From Streptomyces galbus (GTDB lineage: Bacteria; Actinomycetota; Actinomycetes; Streptomycetales; Streptomycetaceae): 64,000 nucleotides of DNA. The stretch covers positions 1 through 64,000 of the forward strand of contig NZ_SZPR01000003.1 of NCBI RefSeq assembly GCF_005280195.1. The letters are read 5' to 3'. Position numbers and translations under genes: made by a program. Every line of letters begins with the position of its first letter. Positions within the stretch are counted from its first letter, which is position 1. Under the pieces are notes generated by a model. It was given only the letters and a program-made list of their open reading frames with translations. It did no database searches and was not told the DNA's origin. This document shows, piece by piece, positions 34,804 to 45,320 of this stretch.

Positions 34804-35352
34804 ATGGACGACAGACGCACCGTGAAGGTGTCGAAGTACCTCTCGAAGCACCTGCGCCACCAGCCCGAGCGGATCGGACTGGCCCTCGACGAGGGCGGCT
34901 GGGTGGAGATCGACACCTTGATCGCGGCCGCCGCCGCCCACGGCTTCCCCTTCACCCGGGAGGAACTGGACCACGTCGTCGCCGCCAACGACAAGCAGCG
35001 CTTCGCGGTCGACGGCACCCGCATCCGGGCCAGCCAGGGCCACAGCGTCGACGTCGACCTGGGGCTGCCGCCGGCGACCCCGCCGCCGTACCTCTACCAC
35101 GGCACGGTGGCCCGCTTCCTGGACGCGATCCGGGCCGAGGGGCTGCGCCCCATGAACCGGCACGACGTGCACCTCTCGGCCGACCGGGAGACCGCCACCC
35201 GGGTCGGTGCACGGCGTGGCCGGCCCGTGGTGCTCGCCGTGGACGCCGGAGCCATGCACCGCGACGGCCACGTCTTCCACGTCAGCGCCAACGGCGTCTG
35301 GCTGACCCGGGCGGTACCGCCCGGGTACCTGCGCTTCCCCGGAGCGCACTGA
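34804..35352 (+). CDS. kptA: RNA 2'-phosphotransferase (Tpt1/KptA)
   Basis: 182 residues, ATG at 34804. VKVSKYLSKHLRHQPERIGL is the family N-terminus with the conserved Arg-His. YLYHGTVARFLDAIRAEGL, the HDVHLSAD loop and VLAVDAGAMHRDGHVFH follow in the expected order. The enzyme moves an RNA 2'-phosphate to NAD+, giving ADP-ribose 1,2-cyclic phosphate. Bacteria have no known tRNA splicing that needs it, so its substrate here is open. DnaA boxes lie in its promoter region. Confidence 0.93.
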   Translation: MDDRRTVKVSKYLSKHLRHQPERIGLALDEGGWVEIDTLIAAAAAHGFPFTREELDHVVAANDKQRFAVDGTRIRASQGHSVDVDLGLPPATPPPYLYHGTVARFLDAIRAEGLRPMNRHDVHLSADRETATRVGARRGRPVVLAVDAGAMHRDGHVFHVSANGVWLTRAVPPGYLRFPGAH

Positions 35353-35359
35353 ACCGGGC

Positions 35360-35818
35360 ATGATCCGTCGCGTGGACCACCTGCCGAGCACCGAAGCCGC
35401 CGTCAGTGCCCTGCGCGCCCTGGCGGACACCTACGGTCGCGCCATCGAGGTCAGCCATGACATCGGTGCCGACCAGACGTCCCGCCGCAGCGCCGCCGGC
35501 GTCGGCGTCACCACCGACCCGGACGGCTCCCTGCCGCACGAGGCCCTTGTCGAGCTGGGCGGCCGACCGCACGTCAGCGTGCGCCTCTACCCCGACGACG
35601 ACGCGCTGATCACCGTCGACGGCGTCGAGTGCCCCGACGTCGACCGCGACGACGTCCCCGCCTTCCTGCGCGCGGTGTACGACGGACACGCCTGGGTCAA
35701 GGCCCGCCGGTTCCCCCCGGGCGCCTTCCTGATCGTCCCGCTGCCCGGCGACCGTACGCACAAGGAGTACATCCCCCTGGTGTCCCTCAGCCCGTGGCTG
35801 TCCGGCCGCGTGCGGTGA
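35360..35818 (+). CDS. Hypothetical protein
   Basis: 152 residues from ATG at 35360; GTG at 35372 is also possible. It starts 7 bp after kptA, so probably shares its mRNA. An alpha/beta mix with SVRLYPDDDALITVDGVEC and an end VPLPGDRTHKEYIPLVSLSPWL; no membrane segment. I do not recognise a family. Confidence 0.7.
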   Translation: MIRRVDHLPSTEAAVSALRALADTYGRAIEVSHDIGADQTSRRSAAGVGVTTDPDGSLPHEALVELGGRPHVSVRLYPDDDALITVDGVECPDVDRDDVPAFLRAVYDGHAWVKARRFPPGAFLIVPLPGDRTHKEYIPLVSLSPWLSGRVR

Positions 35819-35859
35819 CTGTTTCCCGTGGAACACCGCCCGGCGCTTACCGTGGGCCC

Positions 35860-36762
35860 ATGAGCCTGCGTCTGAGCACCGTGATCCTGCCCTACCGCCG
35901 CTGGAACGACGGCGGCCGTTCCTCCTGGACGCGCGCCGAACAGCTCGGCTTCCACACGGCGTACACCTACGACCACCTGTCCTGGCGCACCTTCCGTGAC
36001 GGCCCGTGGTTCGGGGCCGTCCCCACCCTGACCGCCGCGGCGTCGGTGACCGACCGGATCCGCCTGGGCACGCTCGTGACCTCCCCGAACTTCCGGCACC
36101 CGGTGACCCTCGCCAAGGAGCTGATCTCCCTGGACGACATCTCCGGCGGCCGGATCACCCTCGGCATCGGCGCGGGCGGCACCGGTTTCGACGCCACGGC
36201 CCTCGGCCAGGAGCCGTGGAGCCCGCGTGAGCGTGCGGACCGGTTCGCCGAGTTCGTGCCGCTGCTCGACCGGCTGCTGACCGAGGACTCGGTCACCCAC
36301 GAGGGGACCTACTACTCGGCCGTCGAGGCGCGCACCATCCCCGGCTGTGTGCAGCGCCCCCGCCTGCCCTTCGCGGTGGCCGCGACCGGCCCGCGGGGAC
36401 TGCGGCTGGCCGCGCGGTACGGGCAGGCCTGGGTGACCACGGGTGACCCCAAGCTCTTCGAGAACGGCACCCCCGAGCAGTCCGTGCAGGCGCTGCGCGG
36501 GCAGACCGAGAAGCTGGCCGCCGCCTGCGCCGAGGCCGGCCGGGACGTGGCGGAGCTCGACAAGATTCTGCTGACCGGTTTCACCCCGGACCGGGACCGG
36601 CCCCTGACGTCCCTGGACGCCTTCGTCGACTTCGCCGGACGCCACCGCGAACTGGGCTTCACCGAGATCGTGATCCACTGGCCGATCCCGGACTCCGAGT
36701 TCGCCGCCGACGAGAAGGTCTTCGAGCAGATCGCGACCGAGGCCCCGGCGCAGGTGCGCTGA
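35860..36762 (+). CDS. LLM-class F420-dependent oxidoreductase
   Basis: 300 residues, ATG at 35860. A luciferase-like TIM barrel with TLTAAASVTDRIRLGTLVTS, HPVTLAKELISLDDISGGR and GIGAGGTGFDATALG, the usual cofactor-binding order. In actinobacteria such enzymes normally use F420 (some use FMN). Substrate unknown. A 2-mismatch parS-like sequence (35821-35834) lies just upstream and a hairpin follows. Confidence 0.87.
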   Translation: MSLRLSTVILPYRRWNDGGRSSWTRAEQLGFHTAYTYDHLSWRTFRDGPWFGAVPTLTAAASVTDRIRLGTLVTSPNFRHPVTLAKELISLDDISGGRITLGIGAGGTGFDATALGQEPWSPRERADRFAEFVPLLDRLLTEDSVTHEGTYYSAVEARTIPGCVQRPRLPFAVAATGPRGLRLAARYGQAWVTTGDPKLFENGTPEQSVQALRGQTEKLAAACAEAGRDVAELDKILLTGFTPDRDRPLTSLDAFVDFAGRHRELGFTEIVIHWPIPDSEFAADEKVFEQIATEAPAQVR

Positions 36763-36797
36763 ACCGGCCGCCCCCGAACGCGGCCGCGGCGGCCGGT
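36763..36797 (+). terminator. Hairpin after the LLM oxidoreductase gene
   Basis: A 10-bp perfect stem ACCGGCCGCC/GGCGGCCGGT beginning at the stop codon. Confidence 0.65.
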
Positions 36798-36863
36798 GTC
36801 GTCCGGGTCTCATCCGTGCGGTCTCCCGCACGGGCGTGCGGGCATATGCGCGAGAATGACGCG

Positions 36864-37733
36864 GTGACCTCAGCGACTCGACAGCCCGAGACCCCGGCCT
36901 CCACCGTTCCGCCGCGGCTGATCGCCACCGATCTGGACGGAACCCTGCTGCGCGACGACAAGACCGTCTCGCCGCGCACGGTCGCCGCCCTCGCCGCCGC
37001 CGAGCAGGCGGGCATCGACGTCTTCTTCGTCACCGGCCGCCCGGCCCGCTGGATGGACGTCGTCAGCGACCACGTCCACGGGCACGGGCTCGCGATCTGC
37101 GGCAACGGGGCCGCCGTGGTCGACCTGCACGGCGGCCCCGGCGCCCACCGGTTCGTGAAGGTACGGGAACTGCCGAGGCAGAACGCCCTGGACGCGGTAC
37201 GGCTGCTGCGCGACGCGGCGCCGGGCACGGTGTGCGCGGTGGAGCAGACGTACGGCTTCCACCAGGAGCCGGACTACCCGAAGCTGCACATGGAGACCCC
37301 CGACGACCTGGCGCCCGCGGAGGAGCTGCTGGCGCCCGACGGCGTGGCCTCGCGCGAGCCGATCCTGAAGATCCTCGCCTACCACCCCACCCTCGACCCG
37401 GACGCCTTCCTCACCGTGGCCCGGCTGTCCGTCGGCGACCGCGCCAACGTCACCCGCTCCAGCCCGAGCGCGCTGCTGGAGCTGAGCGGGCCGGAGGTCT
37501 CCAAGGCCAGCACCCTCGCCCTGTGCTGCGCGGAGCGCGGGATCTCCCACGAGGAGGTCGTCGCGTTCGGGGACATGCCCAACGACCTGGAGATGCTGAC
37601 CTGGGCGGGCCGCTCGTACGCCATGGGCAACGCCCACCCCGACGTGCTCGCCGCCGCGTCCGGGCGGACGGCCGGCAACAACGAGGACGGCGTGGCCCTC
37701 GTCATCGAGCGACTGCTGGCCGAGCGGGCGTAG
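36864..37733 (+). CDS. Cof-type HAD-superfamily phosphatase
   Basis: 289 residues from GTG at 36864; ATG at 36846 would add six residues. Motif [10 protein letters not shown], motif II FFVTGRP, motif III Lys in VSKASTL, motif IV FGDMPNDLEMLTW; C2 cap between. A paralogue of the HAD gene next to serS, with the same motif spelling. It converges on cydCD. Substrate unknown. Confidence 0.92.
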   Translation: MTSATRQPETPASTVPPRLIATDLDGTLLRDDKTVSPRTVAALAAAEQAGIDVFFVTGRPARWMDVVSDHVHGHGLAICGNGAAVVDLHGGPGAHRFVKVRELPRQNALDAVRLLRDAAPGTVCAVEQTYGFHQEPDYPKLHMETPDDLAPAEELLAPDGVASREPILKILAYHPTLDPDAFLTVARLSVGDRANVTRSSPSALLELSGPEVSKASTLALCCAERGISHEEVVAFGDMPNDLEMLTWAGRSYAMGNAHPDVLAAASGRTAGNNEDGVALVIERLLAERA

Positions 37734-37777
37734 AGAGCCAGGACCCGTCGGCCGGCCGGCCCGGCCCGCCCCGCCCC

Positions 37778-37800
37778 GGACGCGCCCTTCAGACGCGTCC
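37778..37800. terminator. Short hairpin between HAD and cydCD
   Basis: A 7-bp stem GGACGCG/CGCGTCC in the 75-bp gap between convergent genes; modest strength. Confidence 0.4.
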
Positions 37801-37808
37801 GTCGGCTT

Positions 37809-40800
37809 TCAGCGTGCGCCCGCCAGCAGTTCGGCCGCCTCCTCGCGTTCGGCCATTCCGCGCAGCGGTCCCGCCTCGGCGGTCAGGTCCGCGTACGCGC
37901 CGCGCTGCACGACTCGGCCGCCGTCCAGCACGATCACCTCGTCCACGGCCTGCAGGCCGGTCAGCCGGTGGGTGATCAGCAGGGTCGTGCGGCCCTCGGT
38001 CGCGGCCAGCAGGTCCGCGGTGAGCGCGTCGGCCGTCGGCAGGTCGAGGTGCTCGGCGGGCTCGTCGAGCACCAGCACGGGGAAGTCGGCGAGCAGCGCG
38101 CGGGCCAGCGCGAGGCGCTGCCGCTGACCGCCCGACAGGCGGGCCCCGTGCTCCCCCACGAGCGTGTCGAGCCCGTCGGGCAGCGTGTCCACCCAGTCCA
38201 GCAGCCGGGCCCGGGCGAGCGCGTCCCGCAGGTCGGCCTCGCTCGCGTCCTTCCGGGCCAGCAGCAGGTTCTCGCGCACCGAGCTGTCGAAGAGGTGCGC
38301 GTCCTGCGCGCACAGCCCGACCAGCCGCCGCACCGCGTCGCCGTCCAGGGCGAAGGCGTCGACGCCGCCCAGCGTGTACGTGCCCGCGTCCGGGTCCAGG
38401 AACCGCAGCAGCACCTGGGCCAGGGTCGTCTTGCCGGAGCCGGACGCGCCGACGACGGCGATCCGCCGGCCCTCGGTGAGCCGGAGGTCGACCCCGGACA
38501 GCGCGTTACGGTCCTGCCCGGCGTACCGGGCGGTGAGCCCCCTGACCACCAGCGGGAACGGCGACGCGGGCGCCCTGCGCGGCTGCTCCGGCTCCCGCAC
38601 GGGCTCGGGAGAGTCCAGCACCTCGTACACCCGCTCGGCGCTGCGGCGCACCCGCTGGCGGTACTGCACGGCGAGCGGCAGCCCCAGGACCGCCTCGAAG
38701 GCGGCGAGCGGGGTGAGCACCACGACGGCCAGGGCGACCCCGCCGAGCCGTCCGGCGGCGACCGCCTGCACGCCGACCAGGGCCGTGGCCGCGAGGGTCA
38801 GCCCCGAGACCAGAGCGGTCAGCCCGTCGCCGAGCGCGGTCGCGGTGGCCGCCCGTGTGGCGATCCGGGTGAGCACGCCGTCGGCCTCCCGGGCCTCGGC
38901 GGTGCGCGCGGGCAGGGCGCCGGCGACCGTGAGTTCGGCGGTGCCGGTCAGCAGGTCGGCCACGCGGGTGGCCAGCACGCCCCGCGCCGGAGCGAGCCGG
39001 CGGTCGGCGCGCCGGGCCACCGCGCCGGTGACCAGCGGGACGCCCACGCCGGCCGCGAGGAGCCCTGCGGCGAGCACGGCGCCCGCCTCGGGCAGCATCC
39101 AGGCGGTGAAGGCGACGGTCCCGGCGCACACGACGGTCGCGGCGCCGGCCGGCAGCAGCCAGCGCAGCCAGTAGTCCTGGAGGGCGTCCACGTCGGCCAC
39201 CAGCCGGGACAGCAGGTCGCCGCGGCGGGTGGTGCGCAGTCCGGCGGGGGCCAGCCGCTCCAGCCGCCGGTAGACGGCGACCCGGGTGTCGGCCAGCATC
39301 CGCAGCACGGCGTCGTGGGACACCAGCCGCTCGGCGTAGCGGAACACCGCGCGCCCGATGCCGAAGGCGCGCGTCGCGGTCACCGCGACCATCAGGTAGA
39401 GCACCGGCGGCTGCTGCGAGGCCCGCGAGATCAGCCAGCCGGAGGTGGCCATGAGGCCGACCGCGCTGCCGAGCGCGAGGCTCCCGAGCAGCAGGGCGAG
39501 GGCCAGCCGGCCCCGCCGCGCCCCGGACAGGGCGCGGACCCGGGCGAGGACACCCCGGTGGGCGGTCTCCTCGCGCTCGGTACGGGGGGCCGGCGCCGGC
39601 CCGGCGACAGCGGGTGCCGTCTCGTGGGCGGGGTCGGCCGCAGCGGTCGTACCGTCCGCACGGCCCGCGCGTGCGGGGGCGGTGGTGACTCCGGCCGCCT
39701 CGCTGCCGGTCAGCCGCACCACCCGGTCGGCGACCTCCAGCAGCGCCGGCCGGTGCACCACCAGCAGGACGGTCCGCCCGGCCGCCAGGCGGCGCACGGC
39801 GGTCACGACCTCCGCCTCGGTCGCGCCGTCCAGCGCGGCCGTCGGCTCGTCGAGCAGCAGCACGGGGCGGTCGGCGAGGAACGCCCGTGCCAGCGCAAGG
39901 CGCTGGCGCTGCCCGGCCGACAGCCCGGCCCCGTCCTCACCGAGCACGGTGGCGGGCCCGTCGGGCAGCGCGTCCACGAACTCCAGCGCCCCCGCGTCCG
40001 CGAGGGCCCGGCGTACGGCGGTGTCGTCGGCGTCGGGACGGGCGAGCCGTACGTTCTCGGCGATGGTCCCGGCGTACAGGTGCGGGCGCTGGGGCACCCA
40101 GGCGACCCGGGAGTGCCACTGCGTCAGGTCGAGGTCGGCCAGGTCGGTCCCGCCGACGCTCACCCGGCCCCCGGTGGGCCGGACGAAGCCGAGCAGGACG
40201 TCGAGCAGCGTGGACTTGCCCGCGCCGCTCGGCCCGACGAGCGCGACGGTCTCCCCCGGCTCGACGGTGAAGCTGACGTCCGTCACCGCGTCCGTGGAGC
40301 GGCCGGGGTGGCGGACGTCCACGTGCTCGAAGGCCAGGCCCCCCGCGGGCACGGCGGCGGTACCGGACGACGGCAGGGGGGTCTCCAGGACCGCGAAGAC
40401 CTCCTCCGCGGCGGCCAGGCCCTCGGCCGCCGCGTGGTACTGCGCGCCCACCTGGCGCAGCGGCAGGTACGCCTCGGGCGCCAGCACGAGGATCACCAGG
40501 CCGACGTACAGGTCCATGTCGCCGTGCACCAGGCGCATGCCGATGGTGACGGCGACCAGGGCCACCGAGAGCGTGGCGAGCAGTTCCAGGGCGAAGGAGG
40601 ACAGGAAGGCGATGCGCAGGGTCCGCAGGGTCGCCTGCCGGTACTCACCGGTGATGCGCTTGATCGACTCGGCCTGCGCCTTGGCCCGGTCGAACACCTT
40701 CAGCGTGGGCAGACCGGCGACGACGTCCAGGAAGTGGCCGGACAGCCGGGACAGCAGGCGCCACTGCCGGTCCATGCGGGACTGGGTGGCCCAGCCGATC

Positions 40801-41330
40801 AACATCATGAAGACCGGGATCAGCGGCAGCGTGCCGACGATGATGGCCGCGGACACCCAGTCCTCGGTCACGATCCGCGCCAGCACCGCCACCGGCACGA
40901 CCACCGCGAGCCCCAACTGCGGGAGGTAGCGGGAGAAGTAGTCGTCGAGGGCGTCGATCCCGCGCGTGGCGAGGGCGACCAGCGACCCGGTGCGCTGCCC
41001 GCTCAGCCAGCCGGGGCCGAGCGCGCCCGCCCGCTCCAGCAGCCGCCCGCGCAGCTCCGACTTCACGGCGGCGCCGGCCCGGTGGGCGGCGAGTTCGGTC
41101 AGCCAGGAGACCAGGGCGCGGCCGCCCGCCACCGCCACCAGCAGCACCAGGGGCGTGCGCAGGGCGGAGACGGACTGACCGTGCTGGAAGGTCCCGACGA
41201 CCACCTCGGCGACGAGCATCGCCTGGGCGATGACGAGCCCGGCGCCCAGGGCACCCAGCCCGACGACGGCCGTCAGGAAGAACCGGGTGGCCCGGGCGTA
41301 CCGGAGGAGTCGTGGATCGATCGGTTTCAC
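37809..41330 (-). CDS. cydCD: Fused CydD-CydC thiol-reductant ABC exporter
   Basis: 1173 residues; GTG at 41328-41330 is chosen because GAGGTG lies 8 nt before it, and the GTG at 41337-41339 overlaps that site. First half (CydD-like): six helices, Walker A GPSGAGKST, signature LSAGQRQRLALARA, Walker B VLLLDEPTAALD. After an Ala/Arg/Glu linker (about 525-590) the second half (CydC-like) has GASGSGKTT, LSGGQRQRLALARALL and LVLDEPAEHLD. It exports cysteine/glutathione-type thiols needed to assemble cytochrome bd. Third gene of the Rex-controlled operon, 12 bp after cydB. Confidence 0.95.
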   Translation of the reverse strand: MKPIDPRLLRYARATRFFLTAVVGLGALGAGLVIAQAMLVAEVVVGTFQHGQSVSALRTPLVLLVAVAGGRALVSWLTELAAHRAGAAVKSELRGRLLERAGALGPGWLSGQRTGSLVALATRGIDALDDYFSRYLPQLGLAVVVPVAVLARIVTEDWVSAAIIVGTLPLIPVFMMLIGWATQSRMDRQWRLLSRLSGHFLDVVAGLPTLKVFDRAKAQAESIKRITGEYRQATLRTLRIAFLSSFALELLATLSVALVAVTIGMRLVHGDMDLYVGLVILVLAPEAYLPLRQVGAQYHAAAEGLAAAEEVFAVLETPLPSSGTAAVPAGGLAFEHVDVRHPGRSTDAVTDVSFTVEPGETVALVGPSGAGKSTLLDVLLGFVRPTGGRVSVGGTDLADLDLTQWHSRVAWVPQRPHLYAGTIAENVRLARPDADDTAVRRALADAGALEFVDALPDGPATVLGEDGAGLSAGQRQRLALARAFLADRPVLLLDEPTAALDGATEAEVVTAVRRLAAGRTVLLVVHRPALLEVADRVVRLTGSEAAGVTTAPARAGRADGTTAAADPAHETAPAVAGPAPAPRTEREETAHRGVLARVRALSGARRGRLALALLLGSLALGSAVGLMATSGWLISRASQQPPVLYLMVAVTATRAFGIGRAVFRYAERLVSHDAVLRMLADTRVAVYRRLERLAPAGLRTTRRGDLLSRLVADVDALQDYWLRWLLPAGAATVVCAGTVAFTAWMLPEAGAVLAAGLLAAGVGVPLVTGAVARRADRRLAPARGVLATRVADLLTGTAELTVAGALPARTAEAREADGVLTRIATRAATATALGDGLTALVSGLTLAATALVGVQAVAAGRLGGVALAVVVLTPLAAFEAVLGLPLAVQYRQRVRRSAERVYEVLDSPEPVREPEQPRRAPASPFPLVVRGLTARYAGQDRNALSGVDLRLTEGRRIAVVGASGSGKTTLAQVLLRFLDPDAGTYTLGGVDAFALDGDAVRRLVGLCAQDAHLFDSSVRENLLLARKDASEADLRDALARARLLDWVDTLPDGLDTLVGEHGARLSGGQRQRLALARALLADFPVLVLDEPAEHLDLPTADALTADLLAATEGRTTLLITHRLTGLQAVDEVIVLDGGRVVQRGAYADLTAEAGPLRGMAEREEAAELLAGAR

Positions 41331-41337
41331 GTGAAAC
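41324..41337. other. parS site overlapping the cydCD start
   Basis: GTTTCACGTGAAAC, a perfect match to the ParB-binding parS consensus. It covers the GTG start codon of cydCD and its spacer. Confidence 0.85.
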
Positions 41338-41342
41338 ACACC

Positions 41343-42347
<1,005 letters not shown>

Positions 42348-42367
42348 GTCTGTGCAGCTCCCTCGGC

Positions 42368-43876
42368 CTAGTACGAGAAGGCCATCGGCTTGTCGGCGTC
42401 CCGGGAGTCGCCGCCGATCTTCGTGGGCGGGTTGAGGTCGGCCTCGGTCAGCTCGGGCGGCCCGGCCTTCACGTACTTCACCAGCAGCTTCACCTCGACG
42501 ACGGCGAGGATCGCGTACAGCGCGGTGAAGGTGAGCATCGAGATGAGGACCTCGGTCTGGGAGACACCGGGGGAGACCGCGTCACGCGTCTGGAACAGGC
42601 CGTAGACGACCCACGGCTGACGGCCCATCTCGGTGAAGATCCAGCCCCAGGAGTTGGCGATCAGCGGGAAGCCCAGGGTGAGGACCGCCAGGCGCCAGTA
42701 CCACTTGGTCAGCGTGGGGCCGAGCGCCTTCTTCGGCAGCAGCACCAGGTGCGGCACCTCGTCCTCGCCGACCCGCAGGTGCTGCGGCAGCAGGAACTTC
42801 TTGCGGGTCAGCCACAGTCCCGCCATGCCGAGGGCGAAGGACGTCATGCCGAAGCCGATCATCCAGCGGAAGCCCCAGTAGGCGACCGGGATGTTGGGCC
42901 GGTAGTCGCCGGGGCCGTACTTCGCCTGCTCGCTCTTGTTGACGTCGTTGATGCCGGGGACGTACGAGGTGAAGTCGTCCTTGGCGAGGAAGGAGAGCAG
43001 GCCGGGGACCTCGATGGCGACCCTGTTGTGGCCCTTGTCGACGTCGCCGACGGCGAAGACGGAGAAGGGAGCCGGCTTCTCGCCGTCCCACAGCGCCTCG
43101 GCCGCGGCCATCTTCATCGGCTGCTGCTGGTACATGATCTTGCCGAGCGTGTCGCCGCTGACCGCGGTGAGCAGACCGCCGACGACGACGGTGACCAGCC
43201 CGAGCCGCAGCGAGGTCTTCATCACGGGCACGTGCCGCTTGCGGACCAGGTGGAAGGCCGCGATGCCGACCATGAAGGCGCCGCCGGTCAGGAAGGCCGC
43301 GGACAGGGTGTGGAAAGCCTGGGCGAGGGCGGTGTTCTGGGTCAGCACGTGCCAGAAGTCGGTGAGTTCGGCCCGGCCCCTCGCCTTGTTGATCCGGTAG
43401 CCGACCGGGTGCTGCATCCAGGAGTTGGCGGCCAGGATGAAGTACGCCGACAGGATCGTGCCGATCGAGACCATCCAGATGCAGGCCAGGTGGACCTTCT
43501 TCGGCAGCTTGTCCCAGCCGAAGATCCACAGGCCGATGAAGGTGGACTCGAAGAAGAAGGCGATCAGGGCCTCGAAGGCGAGCGGGGCACCGAAGATGTC
43601 CCCCACGAAGCGCGAGTAGTCGGACCAGTTCATGCCGAACTGGAACTCCTGCACGATGCCGGTGACGACCCCCATCGCGATGTTGATCAGGAAGAGCTTG
43701 CCCCAGAACTTGGTCGCCCGGAGGTACTTCTCCTTGCTGGTGCGCACCCAGGCGGTCTGGAGGCCGGCGGTCAGGGCCGCCAGCGAGATCGTCAGGGGGA
43801 CGAAGAGGAAGTGGTAGACGGTGGTGATGCCGAACTGCCAACGCGCCAGGGTTTCCGGCGCCAAGGCCATGTCCAC
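42368..43876 (-). CDS. cydA: Cytochrome bd oxidase subunit I
   Basis: 502 residues from GTG at 43874-43876, 8 nt after AAGGAGA. Heme-ligand regions are visible: the N-terminal His in VYHFLFVPLTI, the His in QAFHTLSAAFLTGG and the Met-containing later helices. The Q-loop (EVPGLLSFLAKDDF) is the short actinobacterial type. It oxidises menaquinol and reduces oxygen with high affinity. First gene of cydABCD; the promoter carries a Rex operator. Confidence 0.97.
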   Translation of the reverse strand: MDMALAPETLARWQFGITTVYHFLFVPLTISLAALTAGLQTAWVRTSKEKYLRATKFWGKLFLINIAMGVVTGIVQEFQFGMNWSDYSRFVGDIFGAPLAFEALIAFFFESTFIGLWIFGWDKLPKKVHLACIWMVSIGTILSAYFILAANSWMQHPVGYRINKARGRAELTDFWHVLTQNTALAQAFHTLSAAFLTGGAFMVGIAAFHLVRKRHVPVMKTSLRLGLVTVVVGGLLTAVSGDTLGKIMYQQQPMKMAAAEALWDGEKPAPFSVFAVGDVDKGHNRVAIEVPGLLSFLAKDDFTSYVPGINDVNKSEQAKYGPGDYRPNIPVAYWGFRWMIGFGMTSFALGMAGLWLTRKKFLLPQHLRVGEDEVPHLVLLPKKALGPTLTKWYWRLAVLTLGFPLIANSWGWIFTEMGRQPWVVYGLFQTRDAVSPGVSQTEVLISMLTFTALYAILAVVEVKLLVKYVKAGPPELTEADLNPPTKIGGDSRDADKPMAFSY

Positions 43877-43913
43877 GTCGCAGTCTCCTTACATCGCCGT
43901 GGTTGCGACAGCT

Positions 43914-43929
43914 TGTGAAAGCGTTCACA
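43914..43929 (-). promoter_or_regulatory. Rex operator (ROP) of cydABCD
   Basis: On the minus strand TGTGAACGCTTTCACA matches the Streptomyces Rex operator TGTGAAC-N3-TTCACA exactly, 38 bp upstream of the cydA start. Rex releases DNA when NADH is high, switching on cytochrome bd under oxygen limitation. An extra TTCACAA half-site follows at 43930-43936. Confidence 0.9.
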
Positions 43930-44178
43930 TTCACAAGCAATTATGGCGCATACCCGTTCGAGGCCGAGAAGGCGGGGGGTGCCCTGCTCCGGCCACCGGT
44001 CCGAGCGGGGACGGTCCGCTCCCTCCTGGGCAAAGCAGCAGGTGAGAGGGGGTGCGGCGGCGGCAGAGGGGAGGAACCCGGGGTGGTGGTGCGCCCGCGA
44101 GGGCACAGCGGGACGTCGGGGTGTATTTCGTCACATCCGCGATGCGCACCCGGTGCGGCGCCCGCCGCACACGACGAA

Positions 44179-44216
44179 GCACCCCGCAGGCGCGGTGCTC
44201 GTTGCCTGCGGGGTGC
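44179..44216 (-). terminator. Terminator of the aminotransferase gene
   Basis: A perfect 13-bp stem GCACCCCGCAGGC/GCCTGCGGGGTGC with a 12-nt loop, 25 bp beyond the stop. I see no gene in the rest of 43937-44240. Confidence 0.85.
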
Positions 44217-44240
44217 GGTGGACCGGGGTGGCCGGCGCGG

Positions 44241-45320
44241 TCAGAGCTCCTTGTAGAACGCCTCCGTCACCTTCAGGAAGATGTCGTTGGCCTCGGCCTC
44301 GCCGACCGTCACCCGCACGCCCTCGCCCGCGAACGGCCGGACCACCACGCCGGCCTGCTCGCACGCCGCCGCGAAGTCGACGGTGCGCTCCCCCAGCCTC
44401 AGCCACACGAAGTTGGCCTGGGACTCCGGCACCGTCCAGCCCTGGGCGCGCAGCGCGTCGACCACCCGGGTGCGCTCGCACACCAGGGAGCCGACCCGGC
44501 CGAGCAGCTCGTCCTCGGCGCGCAGCGAGGCGATGGCCGCCTCCTGGGCGAGCTGGCTCACGCCGAACGGCACCGCCGTCTTGCGCAGCGCCGCCGCCAC
44601 CGGCTCGTGGGCGATGGCGAAGCCCACCCGCAGCCCGGCCAGGCCGTACGCCTTGGAGAACGTGCGCAGCACGCAGACGTTGGGCCGCTCCCGGTACAGC
44701 TCCACGCCGTCCGGCACCTCGGGGTCGCGGATGAACTCGCGGTAGGCCTCGTCGAGCACCACCAGGCAGTCGGCGGGCACCCGGTCCAGGAAGCGCTCCA
44801 GCTCGGCCCGCCGCACGACGGTGCCGGTCGGGTTGTTCGGGTTGCAGACGAAGACCAGCCGGGTCCGGTCGGTGATCGCGTCGGCCATCGCGTCCAGGTC
44901 GTGCACGTCCCCCGGGGTGAGCGGCACCCGCACGGAGGTGGCGCCGCTGATCTGGGTGATGATCGGGTACGCCTCGAAGGAACGCCAGGCGTAGACGACC
45001 TCGTCGCCGGGGCCCGCGGTGGCCTGGATCAGCTGCTGGGCGACACCCACCGAACCGGTGCCGGTGGCCAGGTGGGAGAGCGGGACGCCGAACCGGTCGG
45101 ACAGCTCGTTCATCAGGCCGGTGCAGGCCATGTCCGGGTAGCGGTTGAACGATTCCGCGGCCGCCGTCACGCTCTCCAGCACACCGGGCAGCGGCGGGTA
45201 GGGGTTCTCGTTGGAGGACAGCTTGTAGGCCGCGGGCCCGCCGGCCGCGGCGGGCTTGCCCGGCTTGTAGGTGGGGATCCCCTCCAGCTCGGCACGCAGC
45301 TTCGGGTTCGTCTCGCTCAC
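44241..45320 (-). CDS. hisC: Histidinol-phosphate/aromatic aminotransferase
   Basis: 359 residues from GTG at 45318-45320, 6 nt after GAGGAGG. A fold-type I aminotransferase with [32 protein letters not shown] and the PLP lysine in [16 protein letters not shown]. Such orphan HisC homologues act on histidinol phosphate or on aromatic amino acids (phenylpyruvate/tyrosine). No his genes are adjacent, so the aromatic role is at least as likely. Confidence 0.88.
   Translation of the reverse strand: MSETNPKLRAELEGIPTYKPGKPAAAGGPAAYKLSSNENPYPPLPGVLESVTAAAESFNRYPDMACTGLMNELSDRFGVPLSHLATGTGSVGVAQQLIQATAGPGDEVVYAWRSFEAYPIITQISGATSVRVPLTPGDVHDLDAMADAITDRTRLVFVCNPNNPTGTVVRRAELERFLDRVPADCLVVLDEAYREFIRDPEVPDGVELYRERPNVCVLRTFSKAYGLAGLRVGFAIAHEPVAAALRKTAVPFGVSQLAQEAAIASLRAEDELLGRVGSLVCERTRVVDALRAQGWTVPESQANFVWLRLGERTVDFAAACEQAGVVVRPFAGEGVRVTVGEAEANDIFLKVTEAFYKEL

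Noticed and set aside
35821..35834. GTTTCCCGTGGAAC as a parS site
   Set aside because: Two mismatches including the core; too weak to list as a site.
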